A stretch of 64,000 nucleotides of DNA. Origin: Casuarina equisetifolia (taxonomy: Eukaryota > Streptophyta > Magnoliopsida > Fagales > Casuarinaceae). Both the position numbers and the translations under genes were made by a program. The notes beneath the pieces were generated by a model. The model ran no database searches, was not told where the DNA came from, and saw only the letters and a list, made by a program, of their open reading frames with translations. This document shows positions 12,514 to 24,804 of this stretch, one piece after another. Each line of letters begins with the position of its first letter. Positions within the stretch are counted from its first letter, which is position 1. Where the stretch lies: assembly GCA_028551475.1 (NCBI GenBank), contig CM052356.1, positions 25,943,884 to 26,007,883 on the forward strand, in the 5' to 3' direction.

Positions 12514-14290
12514 TTAGGCGTTCTGGGGTGCCACAACACCGGGCTTCTTTTGCAAAAATAGGCAAACAATGCTGCAGTCATCTACCTTCACCGAAGGGTA
12601 CTTTTTCCATGCACCGGTCCCTGCCTCCACCACTATTAAAGCTGCCTGCTCTTTCTCTGATGCCCAAACAATGGATGCAACTCGAACGTTATTGAGAACG
12701 TCCCAAACCTATATGTAAAAAGAACCATGTCATTCCTGTTGGAAATAGAACGAAAGGCCAAATTAGATTGAACAGTTAAACATGATATATCACTCAAATG
12801 GCCCTTACCCCATCACTTGCAAGAATGATGAACTAGTCGTTGGGAGTAAGCCGGCGATAGTACACGTCGGGGATGGCTATGATGCCATGGTTTTTCAGTA
12901 TGAAGTCTCCAAAAGCTCGCAACATGGCTAGGCCTAGAGTGTCAACATCGAGCAGCCATACTCGTTGAATGTGTGGCTTTTGCTTTAATGCAGCCACTCG
13001 GCCATTGCAGTTCTTTATTCTTTCAGCTTCACCTGTGCCAGTGTAAAATTTGTTGAATTTCTAATAAGGAGTTTCGAGATTGGACGAGTCTTTCGTGATG
13101 TATGATCTGATCTTATATTATTGAGAAGGAGATATATGATCTTACAAGGTAAGCCTGGCTTTAAGTCTGTGGTCAACTGAACGGCCATGAGTCCATTCTC
13201 CATAATTGTCCCTAAGACTGCCCTTGAGTCCCCTAGATTAGCTATAACAAGGTCTTCACCCTGTTTAAAGTTCCCAATTACAGAAAGAAGAAGAAAGGTA
13301 AGTTTTTAACTTCTCCAAATAAAATTATGAAGTAAATGAACAAGGAAAAGCGTAAAGAAATTGATCTTTTTACCTATCTTATGACAACTACAGCGATTAT
13401 TTCGCTGCAAGAGTAGTCCAAGTTCTCTTGTAGCTTTATCTCTTAGTCCATCGCCTTAAAGGCACTGATACAAGCCTCCTTCCATATATGAAACTTTTTG
13501 CTTGGTATTAATTCAACTTTTGTCTCATTCTAGAAGCTATCGTCATCTGCTAATGCACTAGTCTACGAGAGAGCATTCTTTTGGCCTTGTATGAGTGATG
13601 GCAGGCATTTTTTTACTAGTTTGCTCGCTATATGACCATTCTTCCCATGGCCATCAAAAACTCCACAGAAAGCTCTATCTTCCACTTCATAGCCCTTATG
13701 AAAGAAAAAGAATTGAAGTTTCAATTTTCGGCCTAATAACATGAGTATGTTCTTCGTTTTTAGACATTTAATATTCCTGCAGTTGCTATGCACTTTCGAT
13801 TTTTACCCGAAAATCCAAGAATACATATCATAGTCAAATGGATTATCTTCTGCAGAATGGCATAAAATTTCATGAAAGAACCTTCGGAGGATGCCTTCTA
13901 AATGAACAAGCATTAGACATACAGTTCAAAAACTGCTTCTGAGTTTTTAGGAGAAAAGAATCCCGATCAGTTTTATTCAAATAAAGCCATTCCATAAAAG
14001 ACAAACTAAATTTGGAAGCATCAACTTTTCTCACACGAATGAAGACCATCTAAGTTTCCAGCTAAGCGAAACTTGTAAAACCAAAGACCATAGAGAAATC
14101 TTAGAGATAACCATTAACTAACCTGGCAAAGAATAGCAACGTCTTGGTTTAGCCCTTTGGCCCCTTGCTTAGAGAAAAGAGAACCAGGAGTTCCCTTAGC
14201 AATATCACTTCCTTCTAAGAATACCACATTTTCTTTGCCATATTCCGCGTCGTGAATCTCCCTCGATGCAACTGATACGCAGGCTCCCAT
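12514..14290 (-). pseudogene. Protein phosphatase 2C pseudogene (left copy)
   Basis: Minus-strand exon remnants of a plant PP2C. The start block at 14125-14290 begins MGACVSVASREIHDAEYG and includes LNQDVAILCQ. The 13600-13700 block carries AFCGVFDGHGKNGH, the metal-binding DGH motif of the family. The block at 12820-12840 encodes the ILASDG motif, and the terminal block from about 12710 down to the stop at 12514 contains VWDVLNN and VDDCSIVCLFL. The codon just before FIILASDG is TAG (12833-12835), and several middle exons do not join in frame. The same stop is in the right copy, so the gene was dead before the duplication. Confidence 0.85.
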
Positions 14291-14475
14291 TGCTACTGCA
14301 GTATCCCTCCTATCGTCTCTTCACTTTATAATCCAAGGATCAATGAAGCAATTCCCTTCATCATGGATTTAAGGGCCCCAGAATGCGCATGTCATAGGAA
14401 AATAATTTCAACTATGCATGTGGCTTGAAGGGACATATGTGAATAGGTCCGAAAGCACACTTCTGCTTCAATAAT

Positions 14476-14694
14476 TCATTTTTTTAATTGTTGGGTTCCA
14501 TTTCGAACTACCCCAAGATTCGCTTGAAGGGACATATGTGAATAGGTTAGAAAATCCGATTCAACACACCACCTAGATATCTCCATGTTCAAACTGGCCA
14601 ACTTCTGGGACTTTTTCCTAGTGCTTTGAAACATATTCAAACAAGAAATGACCTGGTCAACTTCTTCTTTCGTGATATCTTTTAACCATGGCAA
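14476..14694 (-). other. Unidentified open frame conserved in both duplicated units
   Basis: A 72-codon minus-strand frame of ordinary composition containing KDITKEEVDQVISCLNMFQ. A matching stretch lies in the right unit at about 26760-26985, where a TGGTAA change introduces a stop near the start. It does not look like PP2C sequence and I cannot place it in a family. It may be an exon of another decayed gene. Confidence 0.35.
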
Positions 14695-15235
14695 TTCAAG
14701 TTTGAATATAACTTGATTCTACTGGTAGATAAAAATCATTGTAAAAAGTGTTTTCTTCTGTTGAAAGTGAAAGACATGTTAAAACATTATGTCAAAAAGT
14801 TACATGTTATCAAATATTATTTAAGTAGGGGAAAGATGGCATGAAAGATAAAGAAATGCTTGATTTCTTCAAAGAGGTGAAAAGAAAGATGCAATGGTTG
14901 ACCATAGGCCACCTTGGAGCGCTTTGTGGGGAAAGGGGATTGGGGCCTTGGCATTTCATTTGCTAAGATCCATAGTAATTTTGTATTTGCTTAAGAGAAA
15001 AGAAATCCATTACAGCTTTGAAATAAGTTAGAATTTAGAAATATATGGAACGATCAATTAAATATCATTTTCCCAATCGTAGGGTGTAATCATGGTGCAT
15101 AATTTTCTACTAGCATTAGCAAGTTAAGAAGTGACCCTTTTCTTTTTTTGAATAATTAAAGGCCGGCAATTTTTTGGATAATTAAAGGCCAGCATTTGAT
15201 ACGTCATGGCTCTACATAAGAGCTTTAAAGTGGAT

Positions 15236-15262
15236 ATATACATATATATATATATACATGCA
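15236..15262. repeat. (TA)n microsatellite
   Basis: Short TA-rich tract between the PP2C remnant and BABAM1. The right unit has a shorter version at about 27501-27514. Confidence 0.7.
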
Positions 15263-15777
15263 CATATACAAACATACATTTATATAGAGAAATAATGAAG
15301 AAATTGTTATATAGGTTTATTTACTTACATTTCAATGCTTTATATAATCTCAAAACCTGAATTGGGTTTGATCTCAAACTGTATTTAAAATTTTTACATA
15401 GTTGTTGCTTATTGTTTTATCTTATTTTGATGATTGAAGGATTAATTTCAGATGAAGAAGACATAAGCGAAAGAAGTTGACTCAGAACTTCGACAAGAGC
15501 TGGTGAACAATACAATAAATATTTTTTTTAAAAAAAAGGTGCAGATAGGGAAATCGAAATAAACAAATTGCCAACCTTAAAATTCAAATTTAGCAAGCAA
15601 TCGGAATCTTCATAGAAGTGGAACTTCTAAAAAAATTATACAGAAATTGGAGGGTCAGAGGTTCTTATTCACCAATAGAAGAGGCCCCGTATCAAGCTAT
15701 TCAACAAAAACGGAAGTTTTACTTACAAAATCAAAAGATAAGATGGAATTGAAGAACAATCCTTCAATTTTATATTC

Positions 15778-18267
15778 TCACTGGCTAGATACAGGAATAC
15801 TATCTTCAGAAGGCACCGAATCTGATGGTGTTGACTTCTTTGCGAGAGACTTGGGAATGTCAACATACTCTTGTGGGCACCTTTGCTGTGGGTGCGACAA
15901 CAGCATACACATGTGACGGAAAAGGACACGTACAAGCCCCTGTCCACTCTCGTGTATGTAACCCTCATATTCGCTCACATGCTCAAGGGCATCCACAAGT
16001 GAATCATACACCTCCTGGGGGCAGTTCTCAGGTCCAGGCTTGTCATGAAGGTAAAGAACATCAAAGGTAAAGAGTTTCTGGTTCACAGGCCACTCATGTT
16101 GTGGTTTTGCAGACGATCTGCAGTAGATAAGAATCTAAACAAAACACAGTATCATATTGCATGTCTCATGTTACGTTTAGAACAAGCACCAAATATGTAT
16201 CGTCTAAGCAACAAGGTCATTATCATCAGTACGTAATAATTTGCACTACCAACAGGTTAATTAAAGTAAGACCGTGTTGAGGGATACGTTAGTTAAAAGA
16301 TACGTAAAAGTGATTTCAATAGAACTTACCACCCTAAAAATTCGATTCTGAGCACGGGATTTCTTTGCCTCATGAGCTGCCACCCGAAACAGATTAGTAA
16401 GATCTGCAGCACCAGAGGATGAAGTGGCAGAGAGGCCCCGTAGTGCAGTAATCGCAGATTCAACTTCACTGCTGAACTCTTTCCTAAGCTACATATACCA
16501 GAAAGGAACACACAAATTTTGGAATTAATTAACAAATCCTTAAATTTAGAAAGGAAATGTAAAAGCTAAATTTTGTTACGTCAATCGTCATCACACAGAG
16601 TTCGTTTCTAAGATGCATCTTAACATATCTGATGCATCAAATGCAACATACGGTATAACTAAAGAAGATTTTCCTGGTCCTGTCTAATATGCACATGCAG
16701 TGCAATGAAATAGAGCTAAGCAGAGGTAAAGAAGCAAAAGTGATTCTAACAAATAATGCTAGGCAGAGGAAAAGAAGCACAGTGATTCCCGTTGTAGCTT
16801 GGAACACATGAAAGCAACCAAAACCGTGAAAACTGGGTTGCGTTAGAGTTATATAAGTGTTGTTCTACACTTACGCCATCCCCCTTCAAGCTAAAGCGAG
16901 TATGAAATTTAACAACGTATATGATCCTAATACAGAGTTAGGATCTATCCTTACAACCTTTCTTCAGTCTAAAATTAAGTGATATAGAAATGTATTACCT
17001 ACTTGGAATGCATCCGTAGTTAATCGGCAGGGTTATAAATGATATGAAACTTAATTGATGAGTAAAGAATCCTCAATTTATCTGTCTTATGTATGCATCA
17101 AGTCCTTAAGAAAGAGATAATAAGCGTGAGATGGACTATGACTCACAAGTGCGGTCAACTACTCTTACATTCAGTTGTGCTATCGTCATACTACAATTAC
17201 CAAGGAACTCCATCCAACTAGTTGGCTGGGAAGCTGTAGTCTCGTACAAGGTCAATCAAAAGATCTGTCCAAATGAACTGAAGATATGTTTGCCAACCCA
17301 CTTGATCTGCTTTCAGGAGGTAATAAACTCAACTCTCTCAGCCTTTATAACCGTGGCTAACTCAATCCTATGGGTTGAAAGGTTGATCATCCTTAACAAA
17401 TTGTTATCTAGCGCTTCAAGTACTTAGGTCCTGTAGAACTGAGAAAAAGGGCCAACGAGACTCCATCTTTTTTAATGGAATCCTGTACCCATTGGAAGAC
17501 TTGGGGTGCACTTGCCAATGCTCTGAGGTCTAAAAAGTAAGAAGCATTTCAATATATGGTTGATTTCTCTCCTATGTTTTCTTTTCTAAATAAATCCACT
17601 TCTCTTTCTTGAGAGGGTCCTCTTCCCTGAGTTCTTGTTTATTTTTCCAATAGATATCTTGTTCTTCAAAATGCAACAGGCGAAGGGAAAAAATAGAACA
17701 TACAATAGACCAAAACACTACACGGCCTTGAAGTTTGACAAAGGGTACTTAACAAACAAAAAATCCCAAGCACATATGATGAATTCAGTTTAGCAGTTTT
17801 AGAAAATGAGGGCAGCATCACATGAACTTGTATGAATGTGCGAGCGCTATGCTCTCCTACTGAAAAAAGACCAAGGTCCTCCATAATTAATCGTCCTGCC
17901 CTCTCCAATTGCAAGTTAATTCAAGATATATCCTCCAAATAAGAACAACAAAGGCAGAATTTCGTATCTGTGCAATCTTCGAACAGAAAAAGAAGAGCAA
18001 ATATACCCAACAAACGGATTTAGAGAGAGTAGCAAAGGCGAAGCGGTGCTCTGGGTTAATGGAGAGCTTGGCGTTGACGAAGAGAAGGACTGCTTGCTTG
18101 ATGGAGTCCAATCTGGTGAGTGGGCGGCCATTTGGGCCCGTGCCTTTCATTTCCACCATCGATTCCGCGTCCACGTCCATACACAGAAGTATGTCTTCGT
18201 TGCTTATACGCATCGGTTTCAGCGAGTACCTGCTGGCCCCTGAACCCTCTCCCCCTCTTCCTTCCAT
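15778..18267 (-). CDS. BABAM1: BABAM1/MERIT40-like BRISC-BRCA1-A complex subunit, copy 1
   Basis: Three minus-strand exons: 18007-18267, 16330-16488 and 15778-16134, with GT-AG junctions all in phase 0. They give 777 nt or 258 residues. The N-terminal exon has ISNEDILLCMDVDAESM, the start of the VWA-like fold. Exon 2 reads LRKEFSSEVESAITALRGLS, and the last exon holds FDVLYLHDKPGPENCPQEVY. In animals this protein scaffolds the BRCC36 K63-deubiquitinase complexes (BRISC and BRCA1-A) used in DNA damage signalling. The plant protein is assumed to play a similar role. The 5' leader begins in a GA repeat directly upstream of the ATG. The gene is divergent from a PITH exon 1 only 259 bp away. It differs from copy 2 at one residue (Ser94 here). 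Confidence 0.88.
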
Positions 18268-18290
18268 CTCTCTCTCTCTCTCTCTCTCTT
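18268..18290. repeat. (TC/GA)n tract in the BABAM1 leader
   Basis: About 11 TC units, which read as GA repeats on the BABAM1 strand and touch its start codon. GA-rich leaders are common in plant promoters. An identical tract sits at 31027-31049 in the other unit. Confidence 0.8.
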
Positions 18291-18526
18291 CCCGGTGTCC
18301 AAGGAGCTACACGGGTGTTACTCTGAGAGAAACCATAGAACGCTGCGTTTCAGGGTTGAGCAGAACTTTTTTTCTTTCTTTTTTTGTTATTTTAAGAAGG
18401 TACACGATGCGCAGAACGCTGTCGTATTGATAGAGAGTCGGACATCAATTGTCCTCCTTTTCTTTTGTTCTTCCATACCACTCTTCCCCTGACGATCGTT
18501 GCTGGAGCTGAGATTTTGAAGTGAAG
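18268..18526. promoter_or_regulatory. Divergent promoter between BABAM1 copy 1 and PITH exon 1 remnant
   Basis: Only 259 bp separate the minus-strand BABAM1 ATG (18267) and the plus-strand PITH ATG (18527). The matching interval 31027-31285 is the same length and, as far as I compared, identical. The region must hold both leaders and start sites. In this unit the PITH side drives only an orphan first exon. Confidence 0.65.
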
Positions 18527-18610
18527 ATGGCGTGCTTACATGACCACAGTTGTGAAGATCATGATTGTTCCGCTAATTGGTCTCTTTACAAGAACATAGA
18601 CCTCTCTAAG
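18527..18610 (+). pseudogene. Orphan first exon of the PITH-domain gene
   Basis: Starts MACLHDHSCEDHDCSANWSL and keeps its GT donor at 18611. It matches exon 1 of the intact gene at 31286-31369 base for base. Exons 2-9 are absent from this unit: after about 640 bp of matching intron the sequence jumps to material equivalent to 36060. It therefore cannot encode a PITH domain, but start codon, donor and promoter remain. Confidence 0.85.
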
Positions 18611-19865
18611 GTCACCTTTCCTCATCCCTTCCATTTTTCTCAACCTTCCGTAGGCATGCTTCTTTTCATCTATGTATCAAAATTTTGACTCTTTGGTCGC
18701 TCTTTTGTTGTTTCTGAAACACCCTGGCTGATTATTGCTAGGAACACTGACTCCGTTAATCTCTACTATGAAACTTTCACAAGGTTTAGCTGAATTTCTT
18801 TTATGGGGCTCCCAAATATTTAATTTGTGAACTGCAACATCCCCTTCTTCTAAAGTTATGAAGAATAATAATCTCATATATTCTAGACCCCGTAAATTAT
18901 TCTACTTCAGTACTTTTCAGATAGATAATGGTGGTAAGATTTTGTGTATAACAAACTTATTTTTCTTGATTAACAGAAACAAGTAATTTGAATAGGATCT
19001 TTGATTGTTTTGAAACACAACTGTAAGCGAATGTTGTATTAACATAACTTAGAAATAATCCAATCTTCTCCACACTAATTTTGTTGATGGTTGTAGGACA
19101 GTTTATTCCACTTCCCGCTGGCAGGGGGTAATTTTATTGGGTAGGCTGCCTTCTTCCTATGCTTAAACTTTATCATATGGTTGTTTTGCTAGTTGCATAA
19201 AGGTAACCTTGAGTATGAGAAGCAGTATGAGGGGTTGCGGAAAATTATGATGGGGAATGGAGTACTTTTACGCAACTTTACTCCCGCAGGGAGTAATGTT
19301 GTTCAGTAGGTTATCTCCTTCTATCTAGCCAGTGAGAATATAAAGTTTTAAGTTTGTAAACGTAAGCCAACCCTCGTTCTAATTCTGGGCTTGAGACTGA
19401 TATACTCTCTTAGATTAGATTGGATTAGAGTGGAGTGACTTGGATTGGACAGCATGACGAGATTTTGTAGAGTCCCTTCTTTTTCTTTTTTTTTTAATAT
19501 ATGAAAAAAGTAGCCGTAAATACTTTGAGCCTTCATTGTCTTTGGACTATAGTATAGATATGGGTAGTACTTCGTTAGGCAATTTCAAATAATAACAAAG
19601 TCCATAATGCCATAAGGCATTGTTGTGATGCAGTACAGTCCAAATCCTAATGATGTATGAAATTTGAGTTGACTTAATCTTGCGATCGTCTACGTTGTAA
19701 TCTTTCTTTGTCTCTTGAATTAAACTAAATGCATGCATGCAAAACAGCCTACTTACTCAGAGGGATTTCTGCAATAGATTATGAATAGTGTATGCCACCA
19801 TGACACTCTACTATTATTGTAAGATTTCTATGCCTTGCCCGTTGGGCAAACAATTAGCTGGACTT

Positions 19866-19940
19866 ACGTTGGGCTCCAGCTAAGAAAGGGCTAAATCAAG
19901 TAAAGGCCGAATCGGGCTGAGCCCTAAATATTTTGGGCTC
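19866..19940. promoter_or_regulatory. Site II-type motifs upstream of the PHAX-like locus
   Basis: Two TGGGCT motifs (19870-19875 and 19934-19939) lie about 0.7 kb upstream of the PHAX start codon and about 0.2 kb upstream of the probable leader (around 20100-20220). TGGGCY elements are known in promoters of plant housekeeping genes. Function here is inferred from the motif only. Confidence 0.35.
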
Positions 19941-20646
19941 GAGAGCCTAAAAGTGGGGAATTTTCATGGGTTGGTCTATGTAGTTGCTAGCAGCCGCAGG
20001 AGATGGGAGACTAAATCCCCATAGAGTCGGAACTAAACCTTATTTGCCCCGTTGGCGGCCACCGCCATTCAGCTTTAAAAACCGAAGCGAGGAAGCACCC
20101 TGTCATCCAAATTCTTAGCCAGAGGCACATTCGCTCTTCTTATCACAGACAGAGTGTGCCTGAATTTCATTGTTTGGGAAGGTTGGCGTTAGACGTTTTC
20201 TCTCCCCTGAATCGTCAATACGATTGTCTTGTTTTATGCTAGCTATTTGTGTGGGGTTTATTGCTTCGAGCCCCAATAAAACTGAAAAACTTATATATGC
20301 AAAGCTATTTGTCTAGTTTCCGTAATGGGAGATTTTCTTTTTTCTCTACTTGTTAATGTATTAGGTGATTATAGTTTGGGCTATTGAGCCGGTGTTGTAA
20401 GGGTTTTGGGCATTTGACCTCTGTCTCTAATCCACATGTAATAGTTTAGATTGCAACTCCTTTTTTTCTTTTCCTCCTTGTCCAACTCGTAGATAAAATA
20501 TATAGATGAATTTTGGTGCTTGCTTGATCATATTTTGGCTGTTTTTAAAGTGAGTTCTTTGCGTTACTGATTTCATATAATGCCTAACAAAAAGTTATTT
20601 GAGATACATAGAAATCATTGATGCCTTTGATGATATTGCAGTTTTA

Positions 20647-23600
20647 ATGGAGGGAGGAGACAGTATATTAGAAGCTATCTATGAAGAGGATTGCCTAGAA
20701 GACGTTGATGATGTTGAGATGATTGATGTTAAAAAAGAAGAGTTGGAGGAACCCAATTCCCAAAATGAAAAGGGAATATGTAGTAGTGGAGATGTGAACT
20801 TATCAAATCAAGGATCTCAAAGTAAAAACCGCAAGCGTCGGGCAAATAAGAATAAGAGTAGGAAGAAGAAAGATGGCTCAAGGCCAAATGTTACAGACAT
20901 AAATAGGTATTTTTCTGCTAAAATGGAAAGAAAGATGATTTTGATTTGTATTTATAGAGCTTCTCTCCCAATTGACGTACTTATTTTACATTTGGCTCTA
21001 TGATTTATATATTTCCTTCTGTGTTGATAATCTAAAACTTCATAATTATCATATTGGTTAACTATGGTAGAGTTGTTTCAACTTCACCAATCATGTTTTT
21101 AGTGGTGCTGTCTTTAATATTAACTATACAATGGATAAACAATCCTGGTCCCGTTGGTTGATTTGGTCAATGTTTTCAAGTTTAATATGCAAAAGGCTCT
21201 ATTATACTCTAATAGACCTATAATGTATCTTCTTTGCTCTTGTTTTTAACATCTTGGAGAAATCTAGCATCATTTTCATTCATGTATGTCTTCTCATTAA
21301 GGGCTCTTTATGGAATAAACATTAAGGAAAGTACAATACAAAGACTTTACCAATATTTTGTATATTTAATGTATAAGCATTTAACTTCATGTTTTGGTCC
21401 TAAGACCTTATTTTTTGTCCTTTGCAGTTTTGTATTAGATACCTATAGGCGTCTGAAAGAGAGGAAATCATACATGGTGTATGCAACTGTAGGTTGTCTT
21501 GGAGTTTCTGCTTTAAGTGATCTGGTCAAAGAGGTAGTACACCCTTTCATATAATCTAGCATTGGATTCATGGGGAAATGGGCTAAACCAAGTATAAGAG
21601 CAAAATGGGTTCTGCATGTAAAGAAAATGCATTGTCTCAAAGATTATTACTTGTAGAAAGTGATTTCACCATATATGCTATGCTTGGAATCAATGTCTTA
21701 TCATTTCATAGTAACATGCACTATATATTATTTCTTTGTACTTTTTTTTATTTTCGACAAATCTGAAATATTGATGACCAGTTGATTAAAGCCTAGTTTT
21801 ATGCTTGTTGAGGTTCTTTGTTCGTTGTCAACTTATTCACATATAATTAGTTGTTTGATTTTCATTTCCTTTTGATTTTACCTCCTTGTATAGCACTGGC
21901 TTTTGGCCTCTGTATCCTAATTTAGTGATGATTAGGGTATGGACTTAGATCTATTGTGAGAATACCCTAAACTTCACTCTACTTCTAGAGCCATCCGCCT
22001 CTTCCTTCAGTTCCCTTTTAAAATTAGAATACTAAGGGGAAAAGAAATCCTTCTGTATAAAGTGGACATATATGGTTTGTTTAATCCTTGGTGGGAAAGG
22101 TGAGAACTTAAGTTGCGCTTGAATTTGGACTAGCGTAGGGCTGAAAATGCTTATCCACTCTATTAAAAGCTGTATAGCCTTTCATAGTTTCTAATGCTCA
22201 ATATTGTTTCCTTACCCTTGCAAATTTTTCTTACAAAAGCCATTTTGCTCCTATCAATCATGTGCTCTGAGCTATGAGCATCCCTCTAGCTAAACTACTT
22301 CGTGATTTGCTATTTGTGTAGGTTGATATCGTTTTTGTACCTTCTAGCTTTATCAGTCACTATCTATGTAGCAAGTAATTCCACATATAAGAATTAAAAA
22401 TAAAAAAAAATACTACTACAAGCGCTTCAATGCTTTGCCAACAACTCATGTCAATAATGTTTGCCAATTTAGATTTGAAAAAAAATAAAAAAGTAAAAAT
22501 GAAAGTTTCTTTTAAGAAATATTATAGGTGGTTATTTTGGTAGGTCTTTATAACATATCATGTTACTATCCTATAATTGGTAATTTTATGGAGTGGTTCT
22601 TTTCCCCCTCCCTTTCCCTCATTTCTTCATTGAGTACCTACTCGCTTTGATTGTAGAAACCATTCTATTTATAAGATATAAGGTCTAGACAACTTGTTAA
22701 GTTTTAGGAAGATATGATTATGAATAAATAGATTTCAATCTTGCAGAAGTGATTGTTACTTTGGTGAAAATCTGTTACCATGAAAAGAATCATCTAGCAT
22801 TGCTTGGCTTTTTGGAATCGTGACTGAGCATTAGGCAAAGATAGCTTACTGAAAATTTATGTTGTTAACATCTTTGGGCCTTGTTTACATTACACAAATA
22901 GGGGAATTCCTCAAAGTAACTCATCATTTCTGTTCATTAAATCTTAAAATTATATGTAATTTCTATGCATCTATCATTTAAATCTAGGAAAGAGGACTCC
23001 TGATATTCTTTCAGTTGTTCTCTTTTAGTTTCTCCCAATGGGTACTGATTTGCAATTAGGATATTCATAATGATTGAGGAAGTTTCAAGTGGATGCAATT
23101 CATGCTTATGAAGGCCAGATGGCGGCTGATGGTAGACGATCTCGTACTGATGGTGGCATATTATGGAGCATCATCAAAGTATGAGAACCAAAAGCATACA
23201 AAGAGATAATGAAAAAGGCAAAGGAGTTTGAGGTGTGTAACTGAACTACATTTATTTTCACTTGACTTGAACTACCATGCTTTAGTCATACATCTAGTAA
23301 GACTTTAGTTTCGGTGTTATATTCATGTTTTCTTACACCTCTAAGCTATATTTGGTTATGAACATGAGTCTTAGAAAGGCTTCCTCACATGGCCTGTGAC
23401 CATTGTTGGAGTAATGAGAGATTGTTTCCTTATGTGAAGCAAATTGCTTAACTCCACTAAGCATAACTGAAAAGGTTAATAATAAGGATCTGGAAGGGAC
23501 AATGTTTTTAAAGTTTAAACTACCAGGTGGTCCAGAGCTCCTGGTATAAGGAACTTTTATCTATAAATTGAAGCGCCTTTTTCATTTCAATTGTGCTTTT

Positions 23601-24159
23601 CCATTAACACCAATCCTAACCCAACCCACCCCACCCCACCAAACCACCCAAAAAAAAAAGATAAAAGGATATCAATATTAGCCCATTTCAAATTGCTAAA
23701 TAGAAGAATATTTGTAGTGAACTGAACTTTATCAACTCTACCTCAGCATATTCTTTTCCATTTTTTCCTTATATTCTAAATAATTGGTAATATCTTCTTT
23801 TTGCATTAGTAGCATTACATCATTCATTAACTGAAATTAAGGTATTACTACATCATTCATTATAATTTTTTAAGGTTGATTTTTTGTTTTTCATTTTGCA
23901 GAAGCAATTCAAGCGACCAAATACTAGGCAAGTAAAAGAGCAAAATAATGATGGTGGTTCAACTAGAAGTGCCCGTGCATCTATAAACCAGACACCAGTC
24001 AGTTCCACAATTAGCTCCCAGCTGATACCGCCCAAGCGGAATCAACTTGAGCAACCAAATATTGATATTAAATGAGTATTTGTTCATGATCGGTTACGGA
24101 TACCTGTCTCATATGATGATGACCTTCTTAGAGAAGATACAAAGGATGTAGCAGCTTGA
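20647..24159 (+). pseudogene. PHAX: PHAX-like snRNA/RNA export adaptor gene, broken 3' half
   Basis: Exons: 20647-20906, 21428-21533, 23089-23232 and 23902-24159 (768 nt, 255 residues if intact). Exon 1 starts MEGGDSILEAIYEEDCLEDV after an acceptor AG, followed by a basic tract (KNRKRRANKNKSRKKK). Exon 2 carries FVLDTYRRLKERKSYMVYAT and exon 3 continues the RNA_GG_bind domain of PHAX, which binds capped snRNA for nuclear export. Three lesions are visible: the exon 3 acceptor AG is AA (23087-23088), a CGA codon is TGA at 23182-23184, and another is TGA at 24073-24075. The left-unit fragment still has AG and both CGA codons. The first half looks sound, so a shortened product or a splice variant is possible, but the RNA-binding domain would be cut. 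Confidence 0.75.
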
Positions 24160-24804
24160 TTTTTGGATCGTAGAGAAACTATATGGCCTAGTGTTGGCTT
24201 TGTTTGGTGATAAGGTGCTTGATTTTTGTCCAATAGGAACAAGATGCTTAACGCAGTTGGGCGGGAATGGAGGTATACCTTGGAGGCAATCCTTAGTATA
24301 GAGAACTTTTCTAGAGTCTTTATGCAAGCGGATTTTGTTAGAAAAGAAAATTTACAGTAAAATCTTAGAGTAAAATATGCTCTTTATATCCTATCACCGG
24401 TTTTCTGATATATTCATGACTTCCATCCACTTCTTATTTCTATTTTAATTGCCAAATCTTATGAAAGTTGTATCGATAACTCATTGGATTAGAAATTGAA
24501 GAAAGAATCTTGAATCTGAATCCATCTTTGAATATTTGAATTGCTTACCCATCAAGCCTTCTTGATTGTTGGTTTTTCTTATGTTATTCAATTATTTCTT
24601 AGTACTCAATCGACAAACGAATGCTTTTCCACTCAAAACTTGTTTTTGACAAACGGTTGCACAAACTGGTGGCTTTGAAATCTTAAGAAGTACAAAATTT
24701 AAAAACTAAACCGCAAAAGGTCATTCCAGGGACTGGAAGAGCCAGACTTTGTTCTATTTTCATGACAATGCTTAGAATAATTCTATGAAGAAGAGGCTCC
24801 ACTC

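Larger units (their letters stand above)
10190..19735. repeat. Left unit of a large segmental duplication (PHAX 3' to SHMT 5' region)
   Basis: Aligns in the same orientation with 22488-38680. The contents in order are PHAX exons 3-4, dead PP2C, BABAM1, PITH exon 1, then short blocks matching about 31370-32015, 36060-36385 and 38617-38680. The missing intervals (about 4.0 kb and 2.2 kb in right-unit coordinates) remove PITH exons 2-9 and part of the intergenic DNA. Divergence is about 4-5 percent in the left part, falls to about 0-2 percent between roughly 15560 and 18688, then rises again. Confidence 0.88.

Noticed and set aside
15647..15916. 89-codon plus-strand frame identical in both units (27903-28172)
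   Set aside because: Antisense to the last BABAM1 exon and 3' UTR; the minus-strand frame carries the conserved family sequence.
17909..18430. 173-codon plus-strand open frame, present in both units (also 30668-31189)
   Set aside because: It lies antisense to BABAM1 exon 1 and crosses the GA/TC repeat and divergent promoter. Its conservation is explained by the identical DNA of the two units.
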